Of a stretch of DNA of 64,000 nucleotides, positions 25,474 through 35,789 are shown in pieces (within the stretch, counting starts at the first letter, position 1; each line of letters begins with the position of its first letter). Origin of the DNA: Dyadobacter sp. CY343 (GTDB lineage Bacteria; Bacteroidota; Bacteroidia; Cytophagales; Spirosomataceae); contig NZ_JAJUXK010000003.1 of assembly GCF_021390335.1 (NCBI RefSeq), positions 682,001 to 746,000 on the forward strand, written 5' to 3'. A model generated the notes under the pieces. That model ran no database searches and had not been told where the DNA came from. It saw only the letters and a program-made list of their open reading frames with translations. The translations under genes and the position numbers were made by a program.

Positions 25474-28400
25474 CTATTTCCCCATTCTCAACCGCGTTTG
25501 TGCGGCGCCGGCAACATCTTTCAGTTCAACCTTCAAGCCACCCTTTGCGGCATTGCGGTCGATCGTAAGTGTTACGGGATGAATACCTGGTGCGAGGTCG
25601 GCTGTGAGATTTCCATCGGCGATTTTCTGGCTTTTGCTGTCGATCGTGGCGGAAATTCCGTCAGCTGCACTTAATCCCAGCGTAACCGGTCCTTTGGTCA
25701 ATACTTCAATCTCGAAACGAACAATGCTGTACGGTTTGCTGGCTGCACCCAATTCCGGGATTTCACTTAGCGGAAGTTCGCCGGATACTTTGCTGTAAAC
25801 AGGCTGCCATGCCACTTTCGGAGCATTTTTCCCAACAGCAGCTTTGGTACCTTTTGGCTCGCTGGCAGTCGTTTCCCAGCGTCTTACAAACCTTGTGTTG
25901 GAAACGCGGAAGTCGCCCGGTTCGCCCATTTTAGTCAGAAATCCAACCAAATTGATGAATTCCGTCTGATCCAAACCAGCAGTAAGGCCCGGAGGCATCA
26001 GCGAACCCGGTACTTTTTCCATCACTTCCAGCTGACTTTTCGGAACAGAAACTTCCTTACCAGTCACATCGCGGATCACGACATCGTTTGCTCCATCAGA
26101 AGCCAGGTAACCCAGCAATTCCGATCCGTCCTTTTTCACAACCCGCTTTAAATCATATCCTTCCTTGATAGATTCACTCGGGTACAGCAGCGATTTGATG
26201 ATCGTCTCGGCTGGTGAACTTGTTCCCAAACTACTCAAATCAGGCCCGATCAAACCACCCGCACCACCAATCGCATGGCAGGTAGTACAGCTGGACTCAA
26301 CCCTGCGGAATATCTGCTCTCCTTTTGCAGGATCGCCTTTTTCACGAACCAGTTTAGCCAGACCTGCAATCTGCTGATCGTTCAGCTCCTGCGGCATTTT
26401 CTGGGTAGGCAATGTTCCGCCCGAAGCTTCGAGTGCATTCACCAGAATTTTCATCTCATCAATGCTTTGCCTTGTCCAGCCCGCGCGCTGGCGAACCAGC
26501 AACCGACCTTTTTTAGCAGCGGGTTCTGGGATCTTTTTAGCGGCAATAGCTTCACCCAATGCAGCAGCGCCAGGATTTGTCGAGATAAATGCGACAAACA
26601 AATCCGTCAGATCGACGTCAGCAGGCAGTGTCCGGATCAGGTCTGCAGCCACAGTCGCGGCGGCTTTCGGATCTACATTCGCGAGCTGACCCGCCGCGAT
26701 GACCCTTACTTCCGCTGCATTCTTCGGGCCGGTCAGGTCAGTCATCAATTTCTGCGCTTTCTCTTTATCAATAGCTGCGAGAGCACCTAATGCGGCTTTT
26801 TTCGTTTCCGGATTACCTTTTTGTACCAGTTCAGTCAGCTTTGCATTGAGTGAATTCAACCTCCACAAACCAGCCAGGCGCATTGCGCTCAAACTTACCG
26901 CGTCTTCGTCACTATCGATCAGGGTAGCAATGCGATCCGCATTCTGATCGGGCTTCACGTTCCGCTGGCGGCCGGCTTCTTCCAAGGCACCGAGCTGCGC
27001 AACAAGGTTTTTATCTTTATTTTGAAGCGCCAGATCAAGCAGCATACTCAGGTCAGCAGGCTGGCCGGTACGCGCGATCGAGCTCAAAACATCCTTCTGA
27101 TATTCGTCAGGTACCTGCCCTTTTTGATACAACTTTACCAATAAAGTGGCCGCATCTGCACCAGTGGCCGATTTCAATGCGTAAGCAGTTTTCTTCGCGT
27201 CACCCAGGAATTCCGGCTGTGACTTCACCTTCGCCAGCCAAACCGGTTCCAGTTCGCGGATCGTTTGCCACAATGCAAAATCGAGGAATTCGTCCATTTG
27301 CGCATCCAATACCATTAATGCATTCTTGGCAGCTTCGGCAGTTTTGGTTTTTCTCAATGCAATCACCCCTTCCAGCCTCACCTGCGCATGTTCGTCTTTT
27401 ACGGCTTTGGCCAGTAATGCAGGCTCATTCGCGATCTTGCCAGACCATAATTCAAGCGCGCGCAATGCTGCCGCACGTGCATTATGTGTTTTTGCATTCA
27501 ACAAACTCACAAGAATCGGCTCATTTACGATTTCCAAAGTCTGGTACACCCACAAAGCTTCCAGCAAATTATGCTCGTAGTTGGCGTCATTCTTGTCCAG
27601 CGCGGCTACCCATTTTTGCAATGCAGGAATTACTTCCTTAGCTCCTTTTGCCTTCAAAACCTGCTTGGCTTGCAGTCTCGTCCACTCTTCGGGCAGTTTT
27701 AAAGATTCCAGTAATTCAGTAGTAGTCGCTTTCGCCAATTGCGGTTTTGGTACCAGCGGACGGTTTTTGGCAACAATACGCCAGATCCTTCCGTGCTGCT
27801 GGTCGCGGCGCGGATCGTGGAAATCTACTTCTCCGTGCTGGATAATAGGGTTATACCAATCGGCTACGTAAATAGCGCCGTCTGGACCGACGTTGATATC
27901 CACAGGACGGAATGCTACATTATCCGTCCACATCAAGTCGTCGGTCTGCTTGGAAGCATAACCAGCACCCTGTTCTTCAAGCTTGAAACTGTTGATCCGA
28001 TTCGCGCGAAAATCGTTTGTGATCATTCTTCCCTGCCACGCGTCTGGTAAATGCTTTCCAGAAACCACATCCAAACCGCTGTGTTTCGGCTGTCCCGGAT
28101 TCAAGCCGCGCATAATGCGTGCAGCTCCCGGCGCCGTCACGAAAGTCGCACCCGGGAAACCGTAGTTAATACCTTCACCACCAGCTCCATCCGTCAGGAA
28201 TGATTGCCCCCAGCGGTCAAATTGCAAGCCCCACGGATTTACCAAACCTTTCAAATAAACCTCCATATCGAGGTTGCGCGTATTCAAAGCCCAGGTACCA
28301 CCGCCTTCCAGACGTTTGATACCGAAAGGTGTTTCTACGTGGCTATAAATGTAAATGGACTGGTTGAAGTACATTCTTCCCTCTGGTCCCCAGCGAAATG

Positions 28401-28911
28401 TGTGGATTAAATGGTGGGTATCGCCGGTTCCAAAACCGCTGAGAATCCGGCGTTTCTTGTCCGCTTTCCCATCTCCGTCTGTATCTGAAAAATGCAGGAT
28501 TTCGGTTGAATTGGCCACGTAGCAGCCGCCGTCTCCCGGTAAAATACCAGTCGGTTGGAGCAAGCCTTCTGCGAAAACAGTTGACTTGTCAGCCTTACCA
28601 TCTCCGTCAGTATCTTCGAGAACAAATATCTTGTCATTCGCTGATTCGCCTGTTTTCAAATGCGGATAAACCGTGCTGCTCACCACCCAAAGGCGGCCTT
28701 CTGCGTCCCAGTTCATCTGAATAGGCTTCGCGACCATCGGATCGGAGGCAAATAATGTTACTTCAAATCCTTCGGCTAACTTGAACGAGGCGAGCTCCTT
28801 TTGCGGATCCGGATCGGGATCTTCCTTTACGTTCTGGTACCGGCTGGAAGAGGTAGTGAGGAGGACCGCCGCAATGAGCGTCGCTCCATATAGTACTCTT
28901 GTTGCTTTCAT
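25474..28911 (-). CDS. PVC-type haem-binding CxxCH protein (NHL propeller, HEAT repeats, cytochrome c)
   Basis: This 1145-residue exported protein starts with a signal-like hydrophobic stretch. An NHL-like 'membrane-bound dehydrogenase' propeller follows at about residues 40-380 (PIQMNWDAEGRLWVVSS, FVLEDTDGDGKADKSTVFAE, GPDGAIYVADWYNP). HEAT-like helices at about 400-800 come next. Then comes a cytochrome c domain with CTTCH at residues 875-879 and a candidate axial Met at about 972 (SLMPP). A beta-sandwich with a carbohydrate-binding look closes the chain. Such proteins are thought to oxidise sugars at the cell envelope and pass electrons to the respiratory chain. Confidence 0.93.
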   Translation of the reverse strand: MKATRVLYGATLIAAVLLTTSSSRYQNVKEDPDPDPQKELASFKLAEGFEVTLFASDPMVAKPIQMNWDAEGRLWVVSSTVYPHLKTGESANDKIFVLEDTDGDGKADKSTVFAEGLLQPTGILPGDGGCYVANSTEILHFSDTDGDGKADKKRRILSGFGTGDTHHLIHTFRWGPEGRMYFNQSIYIYSHVETPFGIKRLEGGGTWALNTRNLDMEVYLKGLVNPWGLQFDRWGQSFLTDGAGGEGINYGFPGATFVTAPGAARIMRGLNPGQPKHSGLDVVSGKHLPDAWQGRMITNDFRANRINSFKLEEQGAGYASKQTDDLMWTDNVAFRPVDINVGPDGAIYVADWYNPIIQHGEVDFHDPRRDQQHGRIWRIVAKNRPLVPKPQLAKATTTELLESLKLPEEWTRLQAKQVLKAKGAKEVIPALQKWVAALDKNDANYEHNLLEALWVYQTLEIVNEPILVSLLNAKTHNARAAALRALELWSGKIANEPALLAKAVKDEHAQVRLEGVIALRKTKTAEAAKNALMVLDAQMDEFLDFALWQTIRELEPVWLAKVKSQPEFLGDAKKTAYALKSATGADAATLLVKLYQKGQVPDEYQKDVLSSIARTGQPADLSMLLDLALQNKDKNLVAQLGALEEAGRQRNVKPDQNADRIATLIDSDEDAVSLSAMRLAGLWRLNSLNAKLTELVQKGNPETKKAALGALAAIDKEKAQKLMTDLTGPKNAAEVRVIAAGQLANVDPKAAATVAADLIRTLPADVDLTDLFVAFISTNPGAAALGEAIAAKKIPEPAAKKGRLLVRQRAGWTRQSIDEMKILVNALEASGGTLPTQKMPQELNDQQIAGLAKLVREKGDPAKGEQIFRRVESSCTTCHAIGGAGGLIGPDLSSLGTSSPAETIIKSLLYPSESIKEGYDLKRVVKKDGSELLGYLASDGANDVVIRDVTGKEVSVPKSQLEVMEKVPGSLMPPGLTAGLDQTEFINLVGFLTKMGEPGDFRVSNTRFVRRWETTASEPKGTKAAVGKNAPKVAWQPVYSKVSGELPLSEIPELGAASKPYSIVRFEIEVLTKGPVTLGLSAADGISATIDSKSQKIADGNLTADLAPGIHPVTLTIDRNAAKGGLKVELKDVAGAAQTRLRMGK

Positions 28912-28987
28912 GTTTTAGCTATCGGCGCTCAGCGATCGCTGTCAAATGCATTGCGCCGTTTGGGTTTAAGGATTTTGTTTTATTAGA

Positions 28988-30226
28988 TTACATCTTGCGC
29001 AGTTCATACACTACTTCCTTCGGCTCGCTGTTCAGGATAATCTGCCCTTCCAGCCACTTGATCAGGATATTCTGTTCCTCCAAACCCTGCACGTGGCGAC
29101 CTTGCTCGTACTTCCGGAATCCGATAATATAAGTCTGGTTCAAAGGGCGGTATTGGAAAAAGTGCAGTTCGTTCTTCTTCAAGATCATCGTCCTGATCTC
29201 CTCAGATTTCCCAAATTGCGGTCCCTGCTTGATATCCACCCCTTTTTCCCATTCCTGCGCCGAAGCCGCAGCGACCAGGCTGTTTTCGGAGGTCAATGCG
29301 TAATAGCCCTTTTTCAAACCTGAGATCCGTACCGTTCTTGCGTTATCCGTAATGTTACTCGCTGATTTTGGCGAAGGGAGCGGCAGGTATTTACTTTCCA
29401 CTGTAAATTTTGCAAGTGATTTTTCATCGTCAGCAGCCAGTATCCGCGCATTCGATGCCTCTGGTTTGCCTTTTGAAATCGTAATTGCGGTAGTCGCTTT
29501 TGCAGCGTCGAGACCCAACGCTTTTTCAAGGATTACCGCCAGATGATAGTACCCAAGTTCGTTCAGGTGGACCGTATTTTCAACGATATCCTCCTTTTTG
29601 GTGATATTTAAAATAGGGTTATAAATGTCGACAAACTGCTTCCCGCGCTGTGTGGCCACTTCGGAAATGACTTTGGAATACAATTCAAGATCCGCATTTC
29701 TCCGCCCGATCTGCTGGGTTGTATCACTCGAAACCACCGGAATGGTTGACAACAGTACGGCCCGCGCCCCAAGCTGATCGATCTTGTCGAGTAACTTATT
29801 CAGTCCCTCTTTAAACTTTGCTACGCCGGCTTGTCCGTCCTGCGCTTCCACGCCTCCATAACCCAAAAACACGACAGTAGGCGCCGCTTTCGTGAGGTCG
29901 TTCATCAAATGCTCGTAAGGTGTAGGCGGGTTGGTGTAGGTACTGCGACCTTCTCCCCAGACATTATCTCCCGTCCATCCCAGGTTGCGGAAAGTAACGC
30001 CTTTGTCAGAAAAACGGGTAGTAAGTGCGAATTCCAGGTAACCGTACTGGAAATCATTTTCGAAGATAGAGCTGCCCAGAAATACGACCCGGTCGCCGTC
30101 TTTCAACTCAAATTTGGAGGCATTTGCACTTTTAGCGGCTTCCTGGGCATTGGAAGTCCCGCATAGCAAAGTAAAAAACAATAAAACCACGTGTCCGGCA
30201 AGAACCAGCACTTTCAAACTTCTCAT
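28988..30226 (-). CDS. SGNH/GDSL hydrolase family protein, exported
   Basis: From the ATG at 30226 the protein is 412 aa with a signal peptide (VLVLAGHVVLLFFTLLCGTS). The SGNH block I is VVFLGSSIFENDFQYGYLE, block II FRNLGWTGDNVWGEGR and block V NTVHLNELGYYHLA with the catalytic His. The block III Asn is not obvious (FLGYGGVEAQ), so the catalytic triad may be altered. It lies 76 bp upstream of the haem protein gene on the same strand and shares its domain with the N-terminus of the giant fusion at 31.8 kb. Confidence 0.88.
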   Translation of the reverse strand: MRSLKVLVLAGHVVLLFFTLLCGTSNAQEAAKSANASKFELKDGDRVVFLGSSIFENDFQYGYLEFALTTRFSDKGVTFRNLGWTGDNVWGEGRSTYTNPPTPYEHLMNDLTKAAPTVVFLGYGGVEAQDGQAGVAKFKEGLNKLLDKIDQLGARAVLLSTIPVVSSDTTQQIGRRNADLELYSKVISEVATQRGKQFVDIYNPILNITKKEDIVENTVHLNELGYYHLAVILEKALGLDAAKATTAITISKGKPEASNARILAADDEKSLAKFTVESKYLPLPSPKSASNITDNARTVRISGLKKGYYALTSENSLVAAASAQEWEKGVDIKQGPQFGKSEEIRTMILKKNELHFFQYRPLNQTYIIGFRKYEQGRHVQGLEEQNILIKWLEGQIILNSEPKEVVYELRKM

Positions 30227-30317
30227 GCATTTTGGATTTAGGTATGTAAAAATGTAAAAGAAAAGCATTGCCGGGAATTAACTATCCTGCTGTAACAAGG
30301 TCGGGGTGAAAATCGGA

Positions 30318-31601
30318 TCAATGATCGAAAGTCCTGATCTCTGCCGGCTTCGCCAATGCACGTACCGGCCCGGGTATCACGATCATCGTGATCACGGTAG
30401 CCAGCACAAGCGCCACCGACATTAACGTGTAGGAAGCATTGAAATTCCCTGTTTCTGTATTTAAATATCCGACAAGATAAGATCCTGCAAATGAGCCCAA
30501 TGCGCCCAGACTGTTGATCAAACCGATCGCGCCGCCGGCTACATTTTTGGGGAGTAACTCGGCGATAGCAGCGAAAAATGGTCCATAAGGTGTATAAAGC
30601 GCCGCTCCCGCAGCCACCAGCAATGCATAAGCAAACCAGAACTGGTCGGGCCCGAGCCACACAGCGCCGTACAAACAGATTGCGGCGATCAGCAAAAAAG
30701 GCCAGACGAATATCTTGCGGTTACCACTTTTATCCGAAAAATAAGAAGCTGAAAGCATCCCGATCACAGCAAAAAGATAGGGTACCGAGGCCAGCCAGCC
30801 CGTATTGACCATATTCATATTCGGCGCAGCCTTGATAATAGAAGGCAGCCACATCACAAAACCATACACACCGACGCTCCAAAGCAGGTATTGCAGGCAC
30901 AGTAGAATCACTTTCTTCGACTTGAATGCTTCTGCATAATTTTTTACAGGTTTAATGCCCGCCTGCTCGGCTTTCAGCCTTTCCTCTACCTCCATTTTTT
31001 CCTCATCGGTGAGCCAGGTAGCAGCCATCGGGCGCTCGTCGATCATTCTCCACCAGATGAATGCCCAGACAATTCCCGGCGCTCCCTGCAAAATGAACAT
31101 CCACCGCCAGCCCATCGAATCAATGAGATAACCCGATAAAACAGACATCCAGAGTACTGTGACCGGGTTTCCGAGGATCAGAAAAGTGTTGGCGCGCGAG
31201 CGTTCTTCTTTGGTAAACCACTGGCTTAGCAGGATCAGCATCGCTGGCATTACCGCGCTTTCCACCACACCAAGCATAAACCGGATGATGATCAGCGTCG
31301 TAGTATCGTTGACCATCCCGGTCGCTGCGGCCAACCCGCCCCAGAGTATTAATGAAATAAAAATGAGCTTCTTGGCAGTCCGTGTCGCGGCATAATGCGC
31401 GCCTGGTATCTGAAAGAAAAAGTAGCCCAGAAAGAAGAGCGAGCTGAGTAAAGTAGATGTATTGGGGGTAATATTAAGATCGTCGGCCATGCCGCCTGCT
31501 ACGGCAAATCCGAAATTAGCCCGGTCGAGATAGGCGAGACTATAAGTGATGAAAACGACCGGTATAATACGGAACCATCTCTTTTGGGCCAGCGGCTTCA
31601 T
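30318..31601 (-). CDS. MFS transporter, anion:cation symporter type
   Basis: This 427-residue protein has the twelve-helix pattern of the ACS (tartrate/galactonate/glucarate) branch of the major facilitator superfamily. It shows LAYLDRANFGFAVAG in helix 1 and the loop motif QWFTKEERSRANTFLILGNP. It probably imports a sugar acid across the inner membrane. It is divergent from the fusion gene at 31792 and precedes the SGNH and haem-protein genes on the same strand, so the substrate probably feeds this catabolic cluster. Confidence 0.92.
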   Translation of the reverse strand: MKPLAQKRWFRIIPVVFITYSLAYLDRANFGFAVAGGMADDLNITPNTSTLLSSLFFLGYFFFQIPGAHYAATRTAKKLIFISLILWGGLAAATGMVNDTTTLIIIRFMLGVVESAVMPAMLILLSQWFTKEERSRANTFLILGNPVTVLWMSVLSGYLIDSMGWRWMFILQGAPGIVWAFIWWRMIDERPMAATWLTDEEKMEVEERLKAEQAGIKPVKNYAEAFKSKKVILLCLQYLLWSVGVYGFVMWLPSIIKAAPNMNMVNTGWLASVPYLFAVIGMLSASYFSDKSGNRKIFVWPFLLIAAICLYGAVWLGPDQFWFAYALLVAAGAALYTPYGPFFAAIAELLPKNVAGGAIGLINSLGALGSFAGSYLVGYLNTETGNFNASYTLMSVALVLATVITMIVIPGPVRALAKPAEIRTFDH

Positions 31602-31791
31602 GGGTAGAATTTTGGTTTATAGAAAAGCGATATCTACCATTAAAACCTGACGCAGTGCATTTCTACCGTAATTCAGTCTATTCTCAAAAGTCAGGACAGC
31701 ACAGGATAATGTTGCTGAATAGAAGTGGGATTATTGATTCGTGATAAAAATTATTGGTTTATTGATAATTTAAAACTACTCCCTTATTCTC

Positions 31792-34700
31792 ATGCTGCTT
31801 CCTAAATCCCGCCTGCTGAGTTCGCTGTTTTTATGTGTTTTTATTTTGATACAAAAAACAGTTGCACAAGCCCCCAATCCAGGTTTCAAGTTCCAAAAGG
31901 GTGATCGTATCATCCTGCTTGGCAACACATTTGCAGACCGGATGCGGCACTATGGCTACTTTGAAACGATCCTCCAAAAGAGTTTTCCGGGCCAGAACCT
32001 GACGCTGCGAAATATGGGTTGGAGTGCGGATGAAGTTGGATTGCAACCGCGCCCGCTGAATTTTCCTGGTTTTGGAGAAAAAACTTCGCGGCTCACGGAA
32101 GGGCAAAAGGAAGTTACTTTTAAAGGTTTTACCCACGAAGGCGAGCCTATTACAATGCCCGTCGGAATGAATTTCACCGGATTAAATCAGGATTTGTTCG
32201 ATCAGAAAGCTGACATAATTTTTCTTTGTTTCGGGATGAACGAGGCTTTTAAAGGTCCCGCTGGTATTCCGCAGTTTGAGAAAGATCTGAATGCATTTAT
32301 CCAGAATTTACAGAGCAACAAATACAATGGAAAAGCGGCACCGAAGCTCGTGCTCGTCTCCCCGATCGCGCACGAAAATCTCGGAACACATTTCCCCGAT
32401 CCGGCGGAGCACAACAAAAATCTGCAACTGTATACCCAGTCAATGAAGAAGGTGGCGGCGGCAAAAAACCTGTCTTTCATCGATCTCTACACACCTTCAC
32501 TGGCAAGAATGCAGGCGAAGAATCAGCCGAAGATTACGATTAACGGTATTCACCTGACGAATACAGGTTACCGGTTGGCTGGGGAATGGATGGCGCAGTC
32601 GCTTGGTTTTGGGAAAAGTCTTGATCTCAATTCCGAGAATAGCAAAAAGCTGGCTGCTGTCATCAAAATGAAGGACGAGCACTTTTTCTACCGCTGGCGG
32701 GCTGTAAATGGCGAGTATATCTATGGCCGGAGACGCGAACCTTTCGGTGTGATCGCATTTCCGCCGGAGCTGCGCAAGCTTAACCAAATGGCCGCGTCAC
32801 TCGATTCGGTGATCTGGGAGTTAGCTAAAAGTAAAGGTTCTGAATCGTACCAAAAAGCTGTGGACATTATCGACCGGCGCGGCAAACCTGTTGACCCGAT
32901 TTTGCAGACGGAAATCCCGATGACCGGTCGCCAGGGAGAAGCGGCGAAGGCAGCAGCGCATGCGCATCACGAGAAAACGTGGCCGGCGACTACCGAAAAA
33001 TTCAAGTTGCCCGAGGGTTATGAGATCAATCTCTTCGCTTCGGAAAAGGACTTTCCCATTGAAAAGCCGGTAGCCATGAATTTCGACGCAAAAGGCCGCC
33101 TTTGGGTCGCGACAATGCCGACTTACCCACAGTATTTTCCGGGCATTCCCGTGCACGATAAGATCGTGATCCTCGAAGATTCCGACGGCGACGGTAAGGC
33201 AGACAAGCATACCGTTTTTGCTGACGATCTGTATCTTCCACTTGGCTTTGAATTCGGCGATGGCGGCGTGTACGTTTCACAAGAACCTGATATTCTGTTC
33301 CTTAAAGACACAAATGGGGACGATAAAGCTGATACGCGTGAAGTAGTACTGACCGGTTTTGGCTCCGAAGACAGCCACCACGCCACGCATGCATTTACGT
33401 GGGGACAGGACGGTGCATTGTACTTCAATGAAGGTACTTTCCTGAATTCGCAGGTGGAAACTCCATATGGTCCGATCAGGTCTTATGCCGGGTCGACCTA
33501 CCGTTTTGAGCCGCGGACGCACCGGTTGCAGCACTACATTTCCTATCCTTACTTCAATCCATGGGGAAGTGTATTTGATAAATGGGGCACGCATTTGATC
33601 GGCGACGCGTCAGATGGATCTAACTATTTCGCACCGCCGATGACGGGAAAAGTGGACTACCCGGACAAGCACCCGCGCCTGAATATGTTTACGGAAACGC
33701 GCGTGCGGCCAACTGCGGGAATTGAGATTGTTTCCAGCAAAAACTTCCCGGATGAAGTGCAGGGAGATTTTTTGGTAAATAATAACATCGGATTTCAGGG
33801 TACCAAGCAGCACAAGATCGTGCACGAAGGTTCGGCTATTATAGGAAAAGAAGCGACGGATCTGCTGCAATCTGCCGACCCCAACTACCGACCGATTGAC
33901 CTCGAATTTGGTCCGGACGGTGCGTTATATATTGTCGACTGGTACAATCCGCTGATTTCACACGGCGAAAATCCACCCCGCGACCCGGCCCGCGACAAAT
34001 CGCACGGGCGCGTTTGGCGGATCAGTTACAAAGGCCGGCCGCTGTCAAAAGTGACGGATATTTCTAAACAAAATATTACTCAATTACTCGAAAACCTGAA
34101 AGCGGAGGAAGACAGATTCCGTTATCGCACGCGGCTGCAAATCCGTGAGAAACCTGCGTCAGAGGTACTGCCTGCGCTGAAAAAGTGGCAGCAAGGTCTT
34201 GATAAAAATGATCAAAACTACGAATTACACCTGGCCGAAGCATTGTGGCTTTTTCAGGATTTTGACACAGTAGAGGAAAATTTACTTAAAACGCTTTTGG
34301 TAGCCAAAGACCCGAAAGCACGCACCGCCGCAACGAAAGTGCTGCGGTTCTGGCACGAGCGGATTCCGGCTTCGCTTGAATTATTAAGGAAAAGCGCAAA
34401 TGATGAATCGCCGAGAGTGCGACTGGAAGCTTCGGTTGCATTGAGTTTCTTCGAAAATGAAAAAGGCGTAGAAGCCGCTATGGATGTATTGAAATACCCA
34501 ACCGACTATTACCTGGAATATGCAGTTTCGGAAACATTCAGGCATTTGAAACCGATCTGGCTGGCGGGAATGAAGGCAGGCAAAAACTATCCGGAATATG
34601 CGACGCGCTACTTGCTGGGACAGGTTAGCAGTCAGGAAATGGCGGAATTGCCGAAAAGCAAACTGATACTGGAAACCATGCTGACACGCCCGGATATAAC

Positions 34701-35718
34701 CGAAGGAAACAAGCTGACCGCCTTGGACGAATTGGCGGCAATGCAAAAAAAGGGTAAAACCGATGTTTTGCTAACTTCCCTGCGGGACCTTAGCAAAACC
34801 CAAAACGCCAATACCGCGTCGCAACTCGCACTCACCCGCCTGCTACTCATTTCTGAACCTTCGGAGCTCAAAAAGCACGCGGGAGATTTAAAGCAAATGC
34901 AATCGGATCCGAATAGTGTGATCAGGTCGATCGGTTACGCAGCGGCGCTGACTTCGGGTGATATTACGCCGGAAACTGATATTGAACCTTCTAAAACATC
35001 AGACTACCTGGCTGGACTTAGTCTGGTTGCGGATAAAAGCAAGCAGACCGATTTTTACCAAAAAGTAAAAACACTCGCGCCGCAGTCTCCCGAAAAAGCG
35101 TACGCGCTACTGATGGATATGACCATTTCGGATGAAGCTAAAACCCAGTCGGCGAAAGCGCTGGTCGCTTCACTCGCCACGTTGCCCGAATCCGTGCGTG
35201 ACTCGGAAGCATTTGGTAAAGCGGTTGTTTTGATGAAAACGAAAGTCGGAAGTCTGCCTGAGGGAAGCCGGAAAGAGGTAATGCAAAGTCTGGAAGAACT
35301 GGGAACGATCGAGATCAGCCTCACCGCGATCGAAGCAAAAATGGCTTTTGACAAACAAAAACTGACCGTACCAGCCGGCAGAAAAGTGTCGCTGGTATTC
35401 AATAACCCCGATTTGATGCCGCACAATGTGGTTATCGTGAAGCCAGGCACAGATGAGAAAGTCGGTGAAGCAGCCGACGCTATGGCAGCGCTGAAAGATG
35501 GATTTGAGAAGAATTTCATTCCGGATACAAAAGATGTGCTTTTCGCGACGCCGCTGGTCAACTCGGGGAAAAGCTTCCGGCTGGAGTTCAAAGCGCCGAC
35601 AGAGCCGGGCAGCTATCCGTTTATCTGCTCATTTCCGGGACATTGGCGTGTAATGCGGGGTATTCTTGAAGTTACCGGTGCGAATGCGGCTGCAAAGTCT
35701 TCACCGAAAGGCAAGTAG
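31792..35718 (+). CDS. SGNH - NHL propeller - HEAT - cupredoxin fusion protein
   Basis: This 1308-residue protein has a signal peptide (LSSLFLCVFILIQKTVAQ). An SGNH-like domain spans about 30-290 but has LLGNTFADR in block I, so the Ser nucleophile position is Thr. A PVC-type NHL propeller at about 410-760 contains VILEDSDGDGKADKHTVF and GPDGALYIVDWYNP. HEAT-like repeats follow to about 1150. The last 130 residues are a blue-copper domain with ligands His1211, Cys1279, His1284 and Met1288 (C-x4-H-x3-M, as in azurin). There is no CxxCH, so copper replaces the haem used by its neighbour at 25.5 kb. Confidence 0.93.
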   Translation: MLLPKSRLLSSLFLCVFILIQKTVAQAPNPGFKFQKGDRIILLGNTFADRMRHYGYFETILQKSFPGQNLTLRNMGWSADEVGLQPRPLNFPGFGEKTSRLTEGQKEVTFKGFTHEGEPITMPVGMNFTGLNQDLFDQKADIIFLCFGMNEAFKGPAGIPQFEKDLNAFIQNLQSNKYNGKAAPKLVLVSPIAHENLGTHFPDPAEHNKNLQLYTQSMKKVAAAKNLSFIDLYTPSLARMQAKNQPKITINGIHLTNTGYRLAGEWMAQSLGFGKSLDLNSENSKKLAAVIKMKDEHFFYRWRAVNGEYIYGRRREPFGVIAFPPELRKLNQMAASLDSVIWELAKSKGSESYQKAVDIIDRRGKPVDPILQTEIPMTGRQGEAAKAAAHAHHEKTWPATTEKFKLPEGYEINLFASEKDFPIEKPVAMNFDAKGRLWVATMPTYPQYFPGIPVHDKIVILEDSDGDGKADKHTVFADDLYLPLGFEFGDGGVYVSQEPDILFLKDTNGDDKADTREVVLTGFGSEDSHHATHAFTWGQDGALYFNEGTFLNSQVETPYGPIRSYAGSTYRFEPRTHRLQHYISYPYFNPWGSVFDKWGTHLIGDASDGSNYFAPPMTGKVDYPDKHPRLNMFTETRVRPTAGIEIVSSKNFPDEVQGDFLVNNNIGFQGTKQHKIVHEGSAIIGKEATDLLQSADPNYRPIDLEFGPDGALYIVDWYNPLISHGENPPRDPARDKSHGRVWRISYKGRPLSKVTDISKQNITQLLENLKAEEDRFRYRTRLQIREKPASEVLPALKKWQQGLDKNDQNYELHLAEALWLFQDFDTVEENLLKTLLVAKDPKARTAATKVLRFWHERIPASLELLRKSANDESPRVRLEASVALSFFENEKGVEAAMDVLKYPTDYYLEYAVSETFRHLKPIWLAGMKAGKNYPEYATRYLLGQVSSQEMAELPKSKLILETMLTRPDITEGNKLTALDELAAMQKKGKTDVLLTSLRDLSKTQNANTASQLALTRLLLISEPSELKKHAGDLKQMQSDPNSVIRSIGYAAALTSGDITPETDIEPSKTSDYLAGLSLVADKSKQTDFYQKVKTLAPQSPEKAYALLMDMTISDEAKTQSAKALVASLATLPESVRDSEAFGKAVVLMKTKVGSLPEGSRKEVMQSLEELGTIEISLTAIEAKMAFDKQKLTVPAGRKVSLVFNNPDLMPHNVVIVKPGTDEKVGEAADAMAALKDGFEKNFIPDTKDVLFATPLVNSGKSFRLEFKAPTEPGSYPFICSFPGHWRVMRGILEVTGANAAAKSSPKGK

Positions 35719-35731
35719 CATTCTATTTGAC

Positions 35732-35769
35732 AAAAATCCCTGCGTATAATAATGTACGCAGGGATTTTT
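35732..35769. terminator. Rho-independent terminator
   Basis: AAAAATCCCTGCGTA pairs perfectly with TACGCAGGGATTTTT around an 8-base loop. A and T runs on both sides make it bidirectional, serving the convergent fusion gene and the minus-strand gene that ends at 35790. Confidence 0.9.
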
Positions 35770-35789
35770 AATGAGTAAGTTTATTTGCA

